Assembly: GCA_003567135.1 (NCBI GenBank)
Contig: PXAI01000008.1
Coordinates: 1-20,958 of the forward strand
From: Balneolia bacterium
GTDB lineage: Bacteria; Bacteroidota; Rhodothermia; Balneolales; Cyclonatronaceae
DNA length: 20,958 nt
Direction: 5' to 3'
The notes beneath the pieces are model-generated. The model saw nothing but the letters and a program-made list of their open reading frames with translations, had not been told where the DNA came from and ran no database searches. Positions 7,163-15,443 of the stretch are shown here, piece after piece. The stretch's first letter is position 1. Each line of letters opens with the position of its first letter. Made by a program: the position numbers and the translations under genes.

Positions 7163-8455
7163 TCACATATCCCCAACCACCACAACCGGTCCGCCCGAAC
7201 GATCCCGGGTAAAGTGCAGATGCGCCTGATCGCCCATTTTCAGGCCCAGTTTTTTGAAAAGCGTATCGGTGCTCTCGGGGAAATCGCGCCGGTGAATGTG
7301 TGCCCGGCTGATGCCATTCTGTTTGAGGAATTTTTTGACGGATTTTTGCTGCCAGGAAAGCACCGCTCCGATTTTATGACACCGGCACGTTTTATTGATC
7401 ACCTCCGGCGGCTCATTTCTGCTGATCAGATAACCAGTTCGTTCGTGCATCAGAAATACGTTATTCCCGTCAGCCAGCCGGTGCGTTAATCCGGCTTTGA
7501 TGATGGCCGCGTCGGGTTCGCAAATCCATCCCGATAGCGGGGCTTCAGCCGGAATGATAAGCGGCTCAGAATTCCATCCTGAAATAAAGCCGGATTCTGC
7601 TCCTGAACCACGCAGCTCGCTAATTACGTTTCCCGGTTTATCCAGAAGCACAGCCAGGGTTTCCGTCTCCGGCGCATCATCCCGGCCGATTTCTGCGATT
7701 ACTTCCTTTACCTCGCCGTTCACTGAAACAACCCTGATCAGCTCAACGCCCGGCAGTGATTTTTTCAATGCGGTTATATCAAACAGCGGAGAAAGTTTCA
7801 GCACGATCTTAGGTGCCATCCGTCGCAGCTCTGATATCATGCCCGGAATATTCGGTTCGCAGTCCTCCAGGAGAAATACGCGCTGCTGATCGTCTCTGCG
7901 TGACGGATCGGCATAAATTAAATCTATTGCCGTTAATGTTTTGTTTTCCCTGATCCACTCTCCCGAATCTTCGTGCAGATGCTCAACTTCACCGGATGGT
8001 TTATGATCGCCCGACTCTTTCAGAAACCGGTAATTGTGACGTGCAATCTGATGGGTCGGGAAATGTTTTTCGAGCGTGAATACCTTTTCGAATCCGAAGG
8101 AAAGCGCAAACGCATCCATGCCCAGTCCCGTGGTGAGATCGACAGCAAGTTTGCCATTATAGAGGGAACTCCGGTAGCGCGCGGCCGCTTCACCGGTAGA
8201 TTGTTCCAGCGCTTTCCGTGAGTAGATCATGCCTGGTGTATGCCAGTTCGGAAACTTGGATCGCACGCGTTTATAGCAGTCCAGCTGTTCGCCGAGTGCG
8301 TGAATGACCTCAGGCGAAAAATCAATATCCCGACCATTTTTTGCGGCCTGTTTGCGCCATTCCAGTACGGCATCCGCCGGATTCATGTGCAGGTTATCCT
8401 CAACGAGACGCGTCCAGCCGGGCAGGTTTAGCAGGGGATGTTGTTCAGATTCCAT
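7163..8455 (-). CDS. THUMP-like domain class I SAM methyltransferase (PG_1098-like)
   Basis: 430 residues. The N-terminal helical region (1-100) contains KFPNWHTPGMIYSRKALEQSTGE. The Rossmann methyltransferase core follows, with motif I AVDLTTGLGMDAFALS (104-119) binding SAM, the acidic end of strand 2 at Glu129 (TLEKH), and IYADPSRR (180-187) as the DPxRR variant of motif IV. KLSPLFDI is at 220-227. The C-terminal THUMP-like part (about 345-430) contains KTCRCHKIGAVLSWQQKSVKKFLKQNGISRAHIHRRDFPES. RNA is the likely target given the THUMP-like fold, but no substrate is known to me. The gene is monocistronic by spacing: 173 bases separate it from the small protein gene downstream. The A/C-rich 3' end beyond the stop shows no clear terminator. 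Confidence 0.88.
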   Translation of the reverse strand: MESEQHPLLNLPGWTRLVEDNLHMNPADAVLEWRKQAAKNGRDIDFSPEVIHALGEQLDCYKRVRSKFPNWHTPGMIYSRKALEQSTGEAAARYRSSLYNGKLAVDLTTGLGMDAFALSFGFEKVFTLEKHFPTHQIARHNYRFLKESGDHKPSGEVEHLHEDSGEWIRENKTLTAIDLIYADPSRRDDQQRVFLLEDCEPNIPGMISELRRMAPKIVLKLSPLFDITALKKSLPGVELIRVVSVNGEVKEVIAEIGRDDAPETETLAVLLDKPGNVISELRGSGAESGFISGWNSEPLIIPAEAPLSGWICEPDAAIIKAGLTHRLADGNNVFLMHERTGYLISRNEPPEVINKTCRCHKIGAVLSWQQKSVKKFLKQNGISRAHIHRRDFPESTDTLFKKLGLKMGDQAHLHFTRDRSGGPVVVVGDM

Positions 8456-8540
8456 ATTCTAAAATACAAAGCCCTGATGCCGACTGAAATGGCAATTAAT
8501 CTTGATTATTCGCGATTGCTACGAAGTAGGTGATAAAGTG

Positions 8541-8645
8541 AGCGCAGCTCCGTCATAGCTTAGTCCCGTTGTAGCGCAGCCCCGTTGTAGAGACGCGATG
8601 CATCGCGTCTCTACAACGGGGCTGCCGAGGTCGTATGACGGCGCT
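8541..8645. repeat. Large inverted repeat with perfect 50-bp palindromic core
   Basis: Bases 8576-8625 are a perfect palindrome centred on ATGCAT, with 25-bp arms running from GCAGCCCCGTTG to GACGCGATG. Outside it, AGCGC and CGTCATA on the left (8541-8557) pair with TATGACG and GCGCT on the right (8634-8645), giving an imperfect repeat of about 105 bases. CCCGTTGTAG also occurs as a direct copy at 8565-8574. The inner string GTAGAGACGCG...CGCGTCTCTAC is one I recall as a dispersed intergenic palindrome in several phyla. It lies between divergent genes (methyltransferase and PolX). A second weak hairpin, TTCGGGAATAA/TTATTCCGAA, is at 8678-8711. Confidence 0.9.
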
Positions 8646-8751
8646 TCCAGGCGCATTGGAAATCCGAATCGCCATGCTTCGGGAATAATCCACGCTACCG
8701 TTTATTCCGAATCCCGTTAGATGGAATTAATTCGGGCATTTCTTACTTTGG

Positions 8752-8766
8752 TTTGATGTAATCAAA
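8752..8766. promoter_or_regulatory. Palindrome before polX, possible operator
   Basis: TTTGAT-GTA-ATCAAA, 6-bp perfect arms with a 3-base centre, ending 18 bases before the polX start. It resembles CRP/FNR-type boxes, but the centre is one base shorter than the FNR consensus, so no regulator is named. Confidence 0.3.
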
Positions 8767-8784
8767 ATCCTAAAAAAACCATAA

Positions 8785-10551
8785 ATGCAGACTATAACGA
8801 ATGATGCGGTTGCCGAAAAGCTGGAGGAAATCGCCACGCTGATGCGCCTCGCCGGAATGAACGACTTTAAAGCGATCGCGTTTGACCGCGCGGCACGAAC
8901 CATCGAGGCGCTTGACGTGCCGGTAACAGATTACATCGAAGAAAAAAACCTGACGGACATTAAGGGGATCGGGAAGTCGATTGCCGAGGATATTTACGCC
9001 TTTGCAGAAACAGGGCGAATTCCGGTTTTGGATGATCTGCACGAAAAAGTGCCGGAAGGCCTGATTAAATGGCTTTCTATTTCGGGATTAGGCCCGAAAA
9101 AAATCTATAAAATCCACAAGGAGCTGGACATCACCGAGCTGGAGGAACTGAAGGAAAAGTGCAAGAATGGATCGGTCGCAGGACTACCGGGAATGGGAAA
9201 AAAATCCGCTGAAAAAATCCTGAAATCCATCGACTGGATGGAGCAGTTCTCGGAGCGGTGCAGGCTGGATGAAGCGACGGAAATTGCGGAGCGTCTGATT
9301 GAAGAACTGAAGGATCTGGACGGTGTGCAGGAAATTTCGATAGCCGGATCGCTGCGAAGGCAAAGTGAAACCATTGGCGATGTGGATATTCTTATCGCAG
9401 CCGATGAATCCGACGCATCCCCGATTTTCGATACGTTTACCGGACACGAATCGGTCGTCGAAGTACTCGGCCGCGGCGATACAAAAAGCTCAGTGCGAAC
9501 CGCTGAGGGGCGTCAGGTTGATCTGCGGATTGTGAAACCGGAGCAGTATCCGGCCGCGCTGATGTACTTTACCGGAAGCAAGGAGCACAACGTGGTGATG
9601 CGCCAGCGAGCCCGAGAACGCGGCATGACGCTCAACGAATACGGCATCTTCAAGATGACCGACGACGGAAATACCGATTTCGACAAACCGGTTTCTTATG
9701 AATCAGAGGCCGATATTTACAATAAACTTGAGCTCGGTTTCGTGCCGCCGGAACTGCGCGAGGATCGCGGCGAATTCAAATGGTTTGAGGATAATGAAGA
9801 AGCGCCGCTGCTGGAAGAATCGGATATCCGCGGCGTACTTCATGCGCACAGCATGTACAGCGACGGCAGGAAAACCATCCGCGAAATGGCTGAGGCGTGC
9901 ATGGAGCGCGGCTACGAATATCTTGGCCTGACCGATCATTCTAAAACCGCTGCGTACGCCGGCGGGCTCTCCGTCGAAGCCGTTCAGAAGCAGTGGGAGG
10001 AAATTGACGCGCTGAACAACGAATTCGAAAAAGAAGGAAAGAATTTCAGAATTTTTAAGGGGATTGAGTCCGACATTTTACCGGACGGCAGCCTCGATTA
10101 TCCCGAGGAAATTCTTGAGGGATTTGATTTTGTGATCGGAAGCGTTCACGCCTCGCTGGAAATGGAGCCCGAAAAAATGCTGGAGCGATATCGCCGGGCA
10201 ATTGAAAATCCGCATTGCAGGATTATTGGCCATCCAACCGGACGCCTGCTGCTTCGCCGGGACGGATCGAAAGTTGATTTAAACAAACTGATTGAAATCG
10301 CGGCTGAAAACAACACGGCGATTGAAATCAATGCGAGCCCGTGGCGGCTTGATCTTGACTGGCGGTTTGGTCAGAAGGCGGCCAAAACCGGATTGATGTC
10401 AGCAATTTGCCCGGATGCGCACTCCATTGAGGGAATCGATGATATTCGCTACGGCGTATCCATAGCCCGGAAAGGCTGGTACACCGCCGACCGGATTCTG
10501 AATACAAAGAGTGCGGATGATCTTATGAAATGGTTCAAAAACGGAAACTGA
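8785..10551 (+). CDS. polX: DNA polymerase/3'-5' exonuclease PolX
   Basis: 588 residues, the normal length for bacterial PolX, a gap-filling repair polymerase. The N-terminal 8-kDa and fingers region has helix-hairpin-helix motifs at TDIKGIGKSIAEDI (57-70), ISGLGPKKIYKI (99-110) and VAGLPGMGKKSAEKIL (131-146). The palm follows: IAGSLRRQSETIGDVDILI (186-204) with metal Asp199 and Asp201, and the third Asp at 246 (RQVDLRIV). The C-terminal PHP exonuclease runs from about 348 to 575: HAHSMYSDG (353-361), LTDHS (382-386), GIESDIL (426-432), GSVHAS (452-457), GHPTGR (482-487), EINASPWRLD (514-523) and CPDAHS (542-547). All expected metal-ligand motifs are present, so both activities should be intact. 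It is the first gene of a tight cluster; mce starts 2 bases after the stop. Confidence 0.97.
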   Translation: MQTITNDAVAEKLEEIATLMRLAGMNDFKAIAFDRAARTIEALDVPVTDYIEEKNLTDIKGIGKSIAEDIYAFAETGRIPVLDDLHEKVPEGLIKWLSISGLGPKKIYKIHKELDITELEELKEKCKNGSVAGLPGMGKKSAEKILKSIDWMEQFSERCRLDEATEIAERLIEELKDLDGVQEISIAGSLRRQSETIGDVDILIAADESDASPIFDTFTGHESVVEVLGRGDTKSSVRTAEGRQVDLRIVKPEQYPAALMYFTGSKEHNVVMRQRARERGMTLNEYGIFKMTDDGNTDFDKPVSYESEADIYNKLELGFVPPELREDRGEFKWFEDNEEAPLLEESDIRGVLHAHSMYSDGRKTIREMAEACMERGYEYLGLTDHSKTAAYAGGLSVEAVQKQWEEIDALNNEFEKEGKNFRIFKGIESDILPDGSLDYPEEILEGFDFVIGSVHASLEMEPEKMLERYRRAIENPHCRIIGHPTGRLLLRRDGSKVDLNKLIEIAAENNTAIEINASPWRLDLDWRFGQKAAKTGLMSAICPDAHSIEGIDDIRYGVSIARKGWYTADRILNTKSADDLMKWFKNGN

Positions 10552-10553
10552 CT

Positions 10554-10955
10554 ATGAAAATCGAACACATCGGCATCGCGGTGAAGGATCTGGAATCTGC
10601 GGTAAAAACGTACGAATCGCTCCTCGGTACGGTATGCTACAAACGCGAAATCGTCGAATCAGAAAAAGTGGATACCGCGTTTTTTCAGACCGGCGAATCG
10701 AAAGTTGAGCTGCTCGGCGCCACATCCCCCGATTCTGTAATTGCGAAGTATGTGGAGAAAAAAGGCCAGGGCATGCACCACGTGGCGTTTGAGGTGGATG
10801 ACATCCACAAAGAACTTGACCGGCTTCGGGCTGAAGGCTTCACCATCCTGAATGAAAATCCCAAACGCGGTGCAGATAACAAACTCGTGGCGTTTGTGCA
10901 TCCTAAAGATAATTGCGGCGTGCTCGTGGAGCTGTGTCAGCAAATCCGCGAATAA
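10554..10955 (+). CDS. mce: Methylmalonyl-CoA epimerase
   Basis: 133 residues with a vicinal-oxygen-chelate fold. It interconverts (S)- and (R)-methylmalonyl-CoA between propionyl-CoA carboxylase and the mutase in propionate metabolism. Paired beta-alpha-beta-beta-beta modules are visible: EHIGIAVKDLESAVKTYESLLG (4-25) and MHHVAFEVDDIHKELDRLRAEGF (74-96). Likely metal ligands are His5, His76 (of HH, 75-76) and Glu126 (VLVELC), with the fourth position near Glu52 (KVELLG). The start at 10554 is chosen because MKIEHIGIAV is where family members begin and it sits 2 bases after the polX stop. An in-frame GTG at 10530 would lie inside polX. Translation is probably coupled to polX. Confidence 0.95.
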   Translation: MKIEHIGIAVKDLESAVKTYESLLGTVCYKREIVESEKVDTAFFQTGESKVELLGATSPDSVIAKYVEKKGQGMHHVAFEVDDIHKELDRLRAEGFTILNENPKRGADNKLVAFVHPKDNCGVLVELCQQIRE

Positions 10956-10967
10956 AAATCCAGAACT

Positions 10968-12410
10968 ATGTATGATGCAGTAATTATAGGATCGGGTCCG
11001 AACGGAATGGCGGCTGCTGTGCGCCTCGCGCTTGAAGGCCTTTCGGTGAAAGTGATTGAAGGATCGGACACCATTGGCGGCGGAACGCGAACGCAGGAAC
11101 TGATGCGTCCGGGATATTTTCACGATGTCTGTTCTGCCATTCATCCGATGGGAATGGGCTCGCCGTTCCTGAAAAAACTCCCTCTCGAAAAGTACGGACT
11201 GGAATGGATTCAGCCCGATTATCCCATGGCGCATCCTCTTGATGATGGGAAAGCCGTCATTCAGTACCGCGATCTGGATCAGACCGCAGAAGCGCTCGGC
11301 CCGGACGCCAGACGTTACCGCCGGCTCATCAAGCCAATGGTAGATAACTGGGAAAAAATGGCGCCTGATTTGATGGCGCCGCTTGGATTTCCGGCCAATC
11401 CGGTTCGCCTCGCCGCATTCGGCCTCAACGCGGTAAAGCCGGCATCGCTGCTTGCATCCGGATATAAAACTGAGGAGGCGAAAGCACTGTTTGGCGGGAT
11501 TGCCGCGCACAGTATTCTCCCGCTGAATCAGCCGCTGACCTCGGCAATTGGGCTGGTGCTCGGCGCGGCTGGTCATGCCGTGGGATGGCCGCTTCCTAAA
11601 AAGGGATCATACATGATTGCGGAGTCGATGGCGTCTTATTTTCGTGAACTGGGCGGCGAAATCGAAACCGGAAATATGATCCGCAGTTTTGATGAAATTC
11701 CTCCGGCAAAGGCCGTTTTGTTTGATCTGACGCCGCGACAGGTACTTGGAATTACGGGCGAAAACTTTCCGGGCCGGTACAGAAAAAAGCTGGAAAACTA
11801 CAAATATGGTGCCGGCGTTTTCAAGATAGACTACATCCTGAAAGAACCTGTTCCGTGGGCGAATCCGGAATGTGCAAAGGCGGGGACGGTTCATGTTGGC
11901 GGCACGTTTGCCGAGTTGATGGAATCCGAGAAAACGATGGAAGCGAAGCGTCATGCCGAAAAACCGTACGTTCTGGTTGCCCAGCAAAGCAATTTTGATG
12001 CTACCCGGACTCCAAATAATGATCACACGCTCTGGGCGTATTGTCATGTGCCGTCAGGCTCAACGAAAGACATGACGGAGGAAATCGAGAATCAGATTGA
12101 GCGATTCGCGCCGGGCTTCCGGGATGTGATCCTGGAAAAGCACACGATGCACGCGATGGATTTTCAGGCGTACAACCCTAATTACATCGGTGGCGATATT
12201 ATTGGCGGAAAGCAGGATATACGTCAGCAGTTTACGCGTCCGGTTTCGTGGTACAAGCCGTACAAAACGCCGCAAAAAGGCGTCTATTTTTGCTCATCAT
12301 CCGCACCGCCGGGCGGAGGCGTACACGGAATGTGCGGATTTCACGCAGCAGAACTGGCGCTCAGGGATGAGTTTGGATTTAACAGCCGGAATCTGAAGTT
12401 CTCAATCTGA
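10968..12410 (+). CDS. PYROXD2-like (phytoene-dehydrogenase-related) FAD oxidoreductase
   Basis: 480 residues. The N-terminal FAD-binding Rossmann motif is VIIGSGPNGMAAAVRLALEG (5-24), with Glu31 for ribose binding and then the GGGTRT motif (37-42), in which GG.RT is typical of the COG1233 carotenoid-desaturase/PYROXD2 family. The C-terminal SSAPPGGGVHGMCGFHAAELAL (about 446-467) closes the FAD site. The substrate is unknown: carotenoid-gene neighbours (phytoene synthase, crtI pair) are absent, so a carotenoid role is not supported. It starts 12 bases after mce and is probably co-transcribed with polX and mce. The convergent stress-protein gene ends 16 bases beyond. Confidence 0.92.
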   Translation: MYDAVIIGSGPNGMAAAVRLALEGLSVKVIEGSDTIGGGTRTQELMRPGYFHDVCSAIHPMGMGSPFLKKLPLEKYGLEWIQPDYPMAHPLDDGKAVIQYRDLDQTAEALGPDARRYRRLIKPMVDNWEKMAPDLMAPLGFPANPVRLAAFGLNAVKPASLLASGYKTEEAKALFGGIAAHSILPLNQPLTSAIGLVLGAAGHAVGWPLPKKGSYMIAESMASYFRELGGEIETGNMIRSFDEIPPAKAVLFDLTPRQVLGITGENFPGRYRKKLENYKYGAGVFKIDYILKEPVPWANPECAKAGTVHVGGTFAELMESEKTMEAKRHAEKPYVLVAQQSNFDATRTPNNDHTLWAYCHVPSGSTKDMTEEIENQIERFAPGFRDVILEKHTMHAMDFQAYNPNYIGGDIIGGKQDIRQQFTRPVSWYKPYKTPQKGVYFCSSSAPPGGGVHGMCGFHAAELALRDEFGFNSRNLKFSI

Positions 12411-12426
12411 TCCAAACTAAAACTGA

Positions 12427-13290
12427 TCAGCTCTGAACGTACATAAACGGGAACCTCAGATTTGGAATCAGGTAGTCCGGTAATTTTCCGCCGGTAAAAT
12501 AGCCCAGCACTTCCGCGGCGTTTTTGGCGATAATCCCCAGACTGTATTTTCTGACGATCGTTAACTTATAGATTGCCTCAGGCAGTGCGGAATAGGCCAT
12601 CAGCGATTCATTTCTTACCTGTTCTGCGATTTCGCTGAAATGCTTCTCTTTGTATTCTTTCAGCTTCAGATAATCCTCTTCCATGATTTTAGTCATATTT
12701 CCGATCCGGAAGTTGTGATTATGCACGAAATGCACAAGGTTAACCCGCGCGCCTGTAATTTTTGCAAGATGGATTACCTTCGGGATAGCTCTCTCGCACG
12801 CATCCGAATAGGTGGTTACGAACAACAGTCTGGAGATGGGTTCCAGTTTGGCCTCGCTTGGAATCGCTACCACGCTTTTGTCTATATACTCGACCATTCT
12901 GGCAAGTAATACGTCGTTGAGGACATCCCGGCCGTCTGCTTTGTCACCACCCATAAAAGACATCCAGCCTTTCGATTCACCTTTCCCTGATGATCCGGCT
13001 ACAATTAAATCAGCATCCTGCGCAGCTGTTCTGATCTGATCAAGCGGAGAGAGTGAAGAATCAGAATCAATATCGTCAGGTGAGATGAGTGAGCCTAAAT
13101 CCCCGGCCATTACAATGCCGGATTTTTTTTCACCGGACTGCCCGACACCGGCGGTTGCCAGCTCTTTTTCACGAATCCTGAGATTTTTGACTTTCGTGCC
13201 CAGAAGATTGCCGAAGTATCCGGCGTAGTCGAGAGCTTGCTGACTGTTATCGGAAGCGTCGTTTGGAACCAAAATATTGTTGTACCTCAT
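12427..13290 (-). CDS. Two-domain universal stress protein (UspA family)
   Basis: 287 residues with two Usp folds in tandem. The first, about 1-145, has the opening strand NILVPNDASDNSQQALDYAGYFG, the late strand ADLIVAGSSGKG (about 93-104) and SVVAIPSEA. The second, about 152-287, opens with RLLFVTTYSDACERAIPKVIHLAKITGARVNLVHF and ends with the hydrophobic strand FPFMYVQS. The ATP-binding signature G-x2-G-x9-G-S/T is not matched cleanly in either half, so nucleotide binding is uncertain. The first domain has an Asp/Ser-rich insert (DDIDSDSSLS, about 72-81). The protein is predicted to be cytoplasmic with no membrane segments. The gene is convergent with the FAD oxidoreductase, and its promoter must lie in the A/T-rich gap upstream. 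Confidence 0.88.
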   Translation of the reverse strand: MRYNNILVPNDASDNSQQALDYAGYFGNLLGTKVKNLRIREKELATAGVGQSGEKKSGIVMAGDLGSLISPDDIDSDSSLSPLDQIRTAAQDADLIVAGSSGKGESKGWMSFMGGDKADGRDVLNDVLLARMVEYIDKSVVAIPSEAKLEPISRLLFVTTYSDACERAIPKVIHLAKITGARVNLVHFVHNHNFRIGNMTKIMEEDYLKLKEYKEKHFSEIAEQVRNESLMAYSALPEAIYKLTIVRKYSLGIIAKNAAEVLGYFTGGKLPDYLIPNLRFPFMYVQS

Positions 13291-13861
13291 ACCGGGAAGA
13301 AGTTAAGAGGTGAAAGTTTGCGGAATCGATTTACTACATCATATCTAAACGTAAAAGGGATAAAGTGTTAAAAATCAACTTACCTAATGAAGCAGTGGTT
13401 AGAATTTAACAGTATTTAATAGATATATTACATTGTTCTGATTTGTGAATAGAAAATCAAGTTAGACTTACTTAATATTGTAAATACAGGGTGTTGATAT
13501 TTAATCAGATACTACTTTTTTTGGAATAAATGTCGATAATTTCCGATTGTTAAAAAATCAGGGGATTTTTCAGGGGATTGGAACCGAAAATTTTGAAACT
13601 ACAAGAGATGAGTACTGGGTGCGGAATGTAAATTATTTTTAATGACAAGTCAGGGCATATTTAACCACGGAAAACATCAGAATGATGACATGTATTGGGT
13701 CTCAGAAAAGGCAGATTTTCCGGGCCATTGGAATAAATGAATGCCGGTGCGCTTTCGGTTTGTGCAATGTGGCCTAAGTTCCTTAAATTGCCGACGGTTT
13801 TAAAACAGACAGACAACCTGTCAGACTGTAATATTATTAACTTCAAGCGATCAATTTTTTT
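13291..13861. other. 571-bp A/T-rich gap between divergent usp and sucC
   Basis: Visibly lower in GC than its neighbours, especially 13330-13650, and without any gene I can support. It must hold the promoters of the stress protein (-) and sucC (+), but no clean TTTG-N19-TAnnTTTG pair was found. Small signals: a 12-base tandem direct repeat built on TCAGGGGATT (13558-13567 and 13570-13579), a hairpin AAAAATC/GATTTTT (13553-13570), and GACAG-N5-CTGTC at 13808-13822. Confidence 0.5.
13808..13822. promoter_or_regulatory. Inverted repeat upstream of sucC, possible operator
   Basis: GACAG-ACAAC-CTGTC, 5-bp perfect arms, ending 39 bases before the sucC start in an otherwise A/T-rich leader. No regulator is recognised. 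Confidence 0.25.
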
Positions 13862-15070
13862 ATGAATATTCATGAGTATCAGGCCAAGGAAATTTTAAAG
13901 GATTACGGCGTAGCTGTTCCCAAAGGTATTGCGGCATTTAGCGTGGATGAAGCGGTAGAAGCGGCTGAAAAACTTAAATCTGAAGGCTCAACGCTTTTCG
14001 TGCTAAAGGCGCAGATTCATGCCGGCGGCCGCGGCAAAGGGCGCACCAAAAAATCAGGCTCAAAAGGAGTTCTGCTTTGCAAGTCTGTTGATGAAGTGCG
14101 TAAAGGCGCCGAAGATTTACTTGGTGATGTGCTCGTAACCATTCAGACCGGCGAGGAAGGCAAAGAAGTTCAGCGCCTGTATGTAACGGATGGTGTGGAT
14201 ATCGAACAGGAATTTTACGTGGGCGTTACGCTTGACCGTACCTGCGCACAAAACGTGATAATGGTATCAACCGAGGGTGGTGTTGAGATTGAGAAAGTCG
14301 CTGAAGAAACGCCTGAGAAAATTGTCAAGGAATGGGTAGAGCCCGGCCAGCCGCTATATCCTGCACAAGCCAGAAGACTCGCTTTTGCGCTCGGTCTTAA
14401 AGGTGAGCCGTTCAAGAAAGCGGTCAAATTTATTATGGCGCTTTACAAAGCCTATGAAGCTACCGACGCTTCCATTTTCGAAATTAACCCGCTTGTGCTC
14501 ACCCCGGATAATGACATCATCGCGCTGGATGCCAAGATTAACTTCGACGGCAACGCGCTTTATCGCCATAAAGACCTTCTGGAGCTTCGCGATATCACCG
14601 AAGAAAACCCGTTTGAAGTTGAGGCCGGAAAGTACAACCTGAACTACATCAAGCTGGATGGCAACGTAGGCTGTATGGTAAACGGCGCCGGACTCGCGAT
14701 GGCCACCATGGATATCATTAAACTTGCCGGCGGCGAACCGGCCAACTTCCTCGATGTAGGTGGTGGTGCAAACGTGGAAACTGTAAAAAACGGATTCAGT
14801 ATTATTCTAAGCGATCCGAGCGTAACCGCAATTCTGATCAATATCTTTGGTGGGATTGTCCGCTGCGACCGAGTAGCTAACGGCGTGCTTGAAGCCGTGA
14901 AAGATCCCGAAATCGCAGAAAAGGTGAAAGGCGTGCCCATCATTGTACGTCTCCAGGGAACCAACGCTGAAGAAGCCAAGGAAATCATCGACAACAGCGG
15001 CCTGAACGTAATCTCCGCAGTACTGCTCAAAGAAGCTGCTGAAGAAGTAACCAAGGCGATCGCGTCGTAA
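13862..15070 (+). CDS. sucC: Succinyl-CoA synthetase (ADP-forming) beta subunit
   Basis: 402 residues, slightly longer than the 388 of E. coli. TCA-cycle enzyme converting succinyl-CoA to succinate with ATP formation, working as a complex with SucD. The N-terminal ATP-grasp has MNIHEYQAKEILKDYGV, then VLKAQIHAGGRGKG (47-60) in the nucleotide site, the Mg region EINPLVL (207-213) and ALDAKINFD (221-229). The C-terminal ligase domain has GCMVNGAGLAMATMDIIKLAG (270-290, power helix), NFLDVGGGA (295-303) and NIFGGIVRCD (327-336). ADP preference is the bacterial default and is not decided by what I can see. The start follows a T-rich leader without a Shine-Dalgarno sequence. Unusually, no sucD follows; the next 823 bases are noncoding. 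Confidence 0.97.
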   Translation: MNIHEYQAKEILKDYGVAVPKGIAAFSVDEAVEAAEKLKSEGSTLFVLKAQIHAGGRGKGRTKKSGSKGVLLCKSVDEVRKGAEDLLGDVLVTIQTGEEGKEVQRLYVTDGVDIEQEFYVGVTLDRTCAQNVIMVSTEGGVEIEKVAEETPEKIVKEWVEPGQPLYPAQARRLAFALGLKGEPFKKAVKFIMALYKAYEATDASIFEINPLVLTPDNDIIALDAKINFDGNALYRHKDLLELRDITEENPFEVEAGKYNLNYIKLDGNVGCMVNGAGLAMATMDIIKLAGGEPANFLDVGGGANVETVKNGFSIILSDPSVTAILINIFGGIVRCDRVANGVLEAVKDPEIAEKVKGVPIIVRLQGTNAEEAKEIIDNSGLNVISAVLLKEAAEEVTKAIAS

Positions 15071-15190
15071 AATTTTTTGGAGAGTTTCGTCTCTTCGAAA
15101 CGATAGTTGGCTATGGCCTGATCGTGGAAGAGCGTTGCGGGTTTTGCAATGGATTATTTATTATGGTCTGTTGATTAGTGGAGAAAGAAT

Positions 15191-15217
15191 GTTGCGGGTT
15201 TCGGGTTGCGAGTTTCG
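15191..15217. repeat. G/T-rich low-complexity repeat
   Basis: Alternating GTTGCGGG and TTTCGGG-like units; GTTGCG occurs at 15191 and 15205. It resembles low-complexity intergenic repeats I associate with Bacteroidota-like genomes. Confidence 0.4.
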
Positions 15218-15331
15218 TCAGTTTTCGAATTCGTTGCCTTCGCCTCTGGTGTCATCCCGCAATCGGTCTGAATAGCCATTCTGCCTTCGATTTGGTTTCG
15301 ATCTTTATCTGATAGTTCGATCGTAATTGAT

Positions 15332-15360
15332 GTAAAAAACCTGTCAGGTCTTGTTGTTTT
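15332..15360. repeat. CCTGTCAGG-type palindromic repeat
   Basis: AAAAAACCTGTCAGGTCTTG contains ACCTG-T-CAGGT (15339-15349). From memory this is a frequent dispersed intergenic motif in Bacteroidota. A single copy is seen here. Confidence 0.45.
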
Positions 15361-15443
15361 CGGGCTTTGAATTGGTTTAGGGGGATGTTTGCGATAAATG
15401 TTTTTTGCGGGCCCGTAGGCGCAACTGTAGCCATAGCAATATC

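Noticed and set aside
8752..8766. FNR box before polX
   Set aside because: The FNR consensus has four central bases; here there are three, so only a generic palindrome is claimed.
10530..10553. GTG at 10530 as the start of mce
   Set aside because: It would overlap the end of polX and add residues absent from the family; the ATG at 10554 begins the conserved first strand.
10659..11576. 305-codon open frame on the minus strand
   Set aside because: It lies opposite mce and the FAD oxidoreductase, both of which are well supported. Its product is rich in Arg/His/Phe with no recognisable domain, typical of antisense shadow.
10968..12410. Carotenoid desaturase (crtI) assignment
   Set aside because: The motifs fit the wider COG1233 family, the closest look is PYROXD2-like, and no carotenoid genes are adjacent.
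12407..12430. CTGATC/GATCAG hairpin between the oxidoreductase and the stress protein as terminator
   Set aside because: Only a 6-bp stem with a 12-base loop and no T-run; too weak to list.
15252..15434. 60-codon minus-strand frame (MATVAPTGPQKTF...)
   Set aside because: It spans the CCTGTCAGG-type repeat. Similar predicted proteins, as I recall, arise from such repeats and are unlikely to be real.
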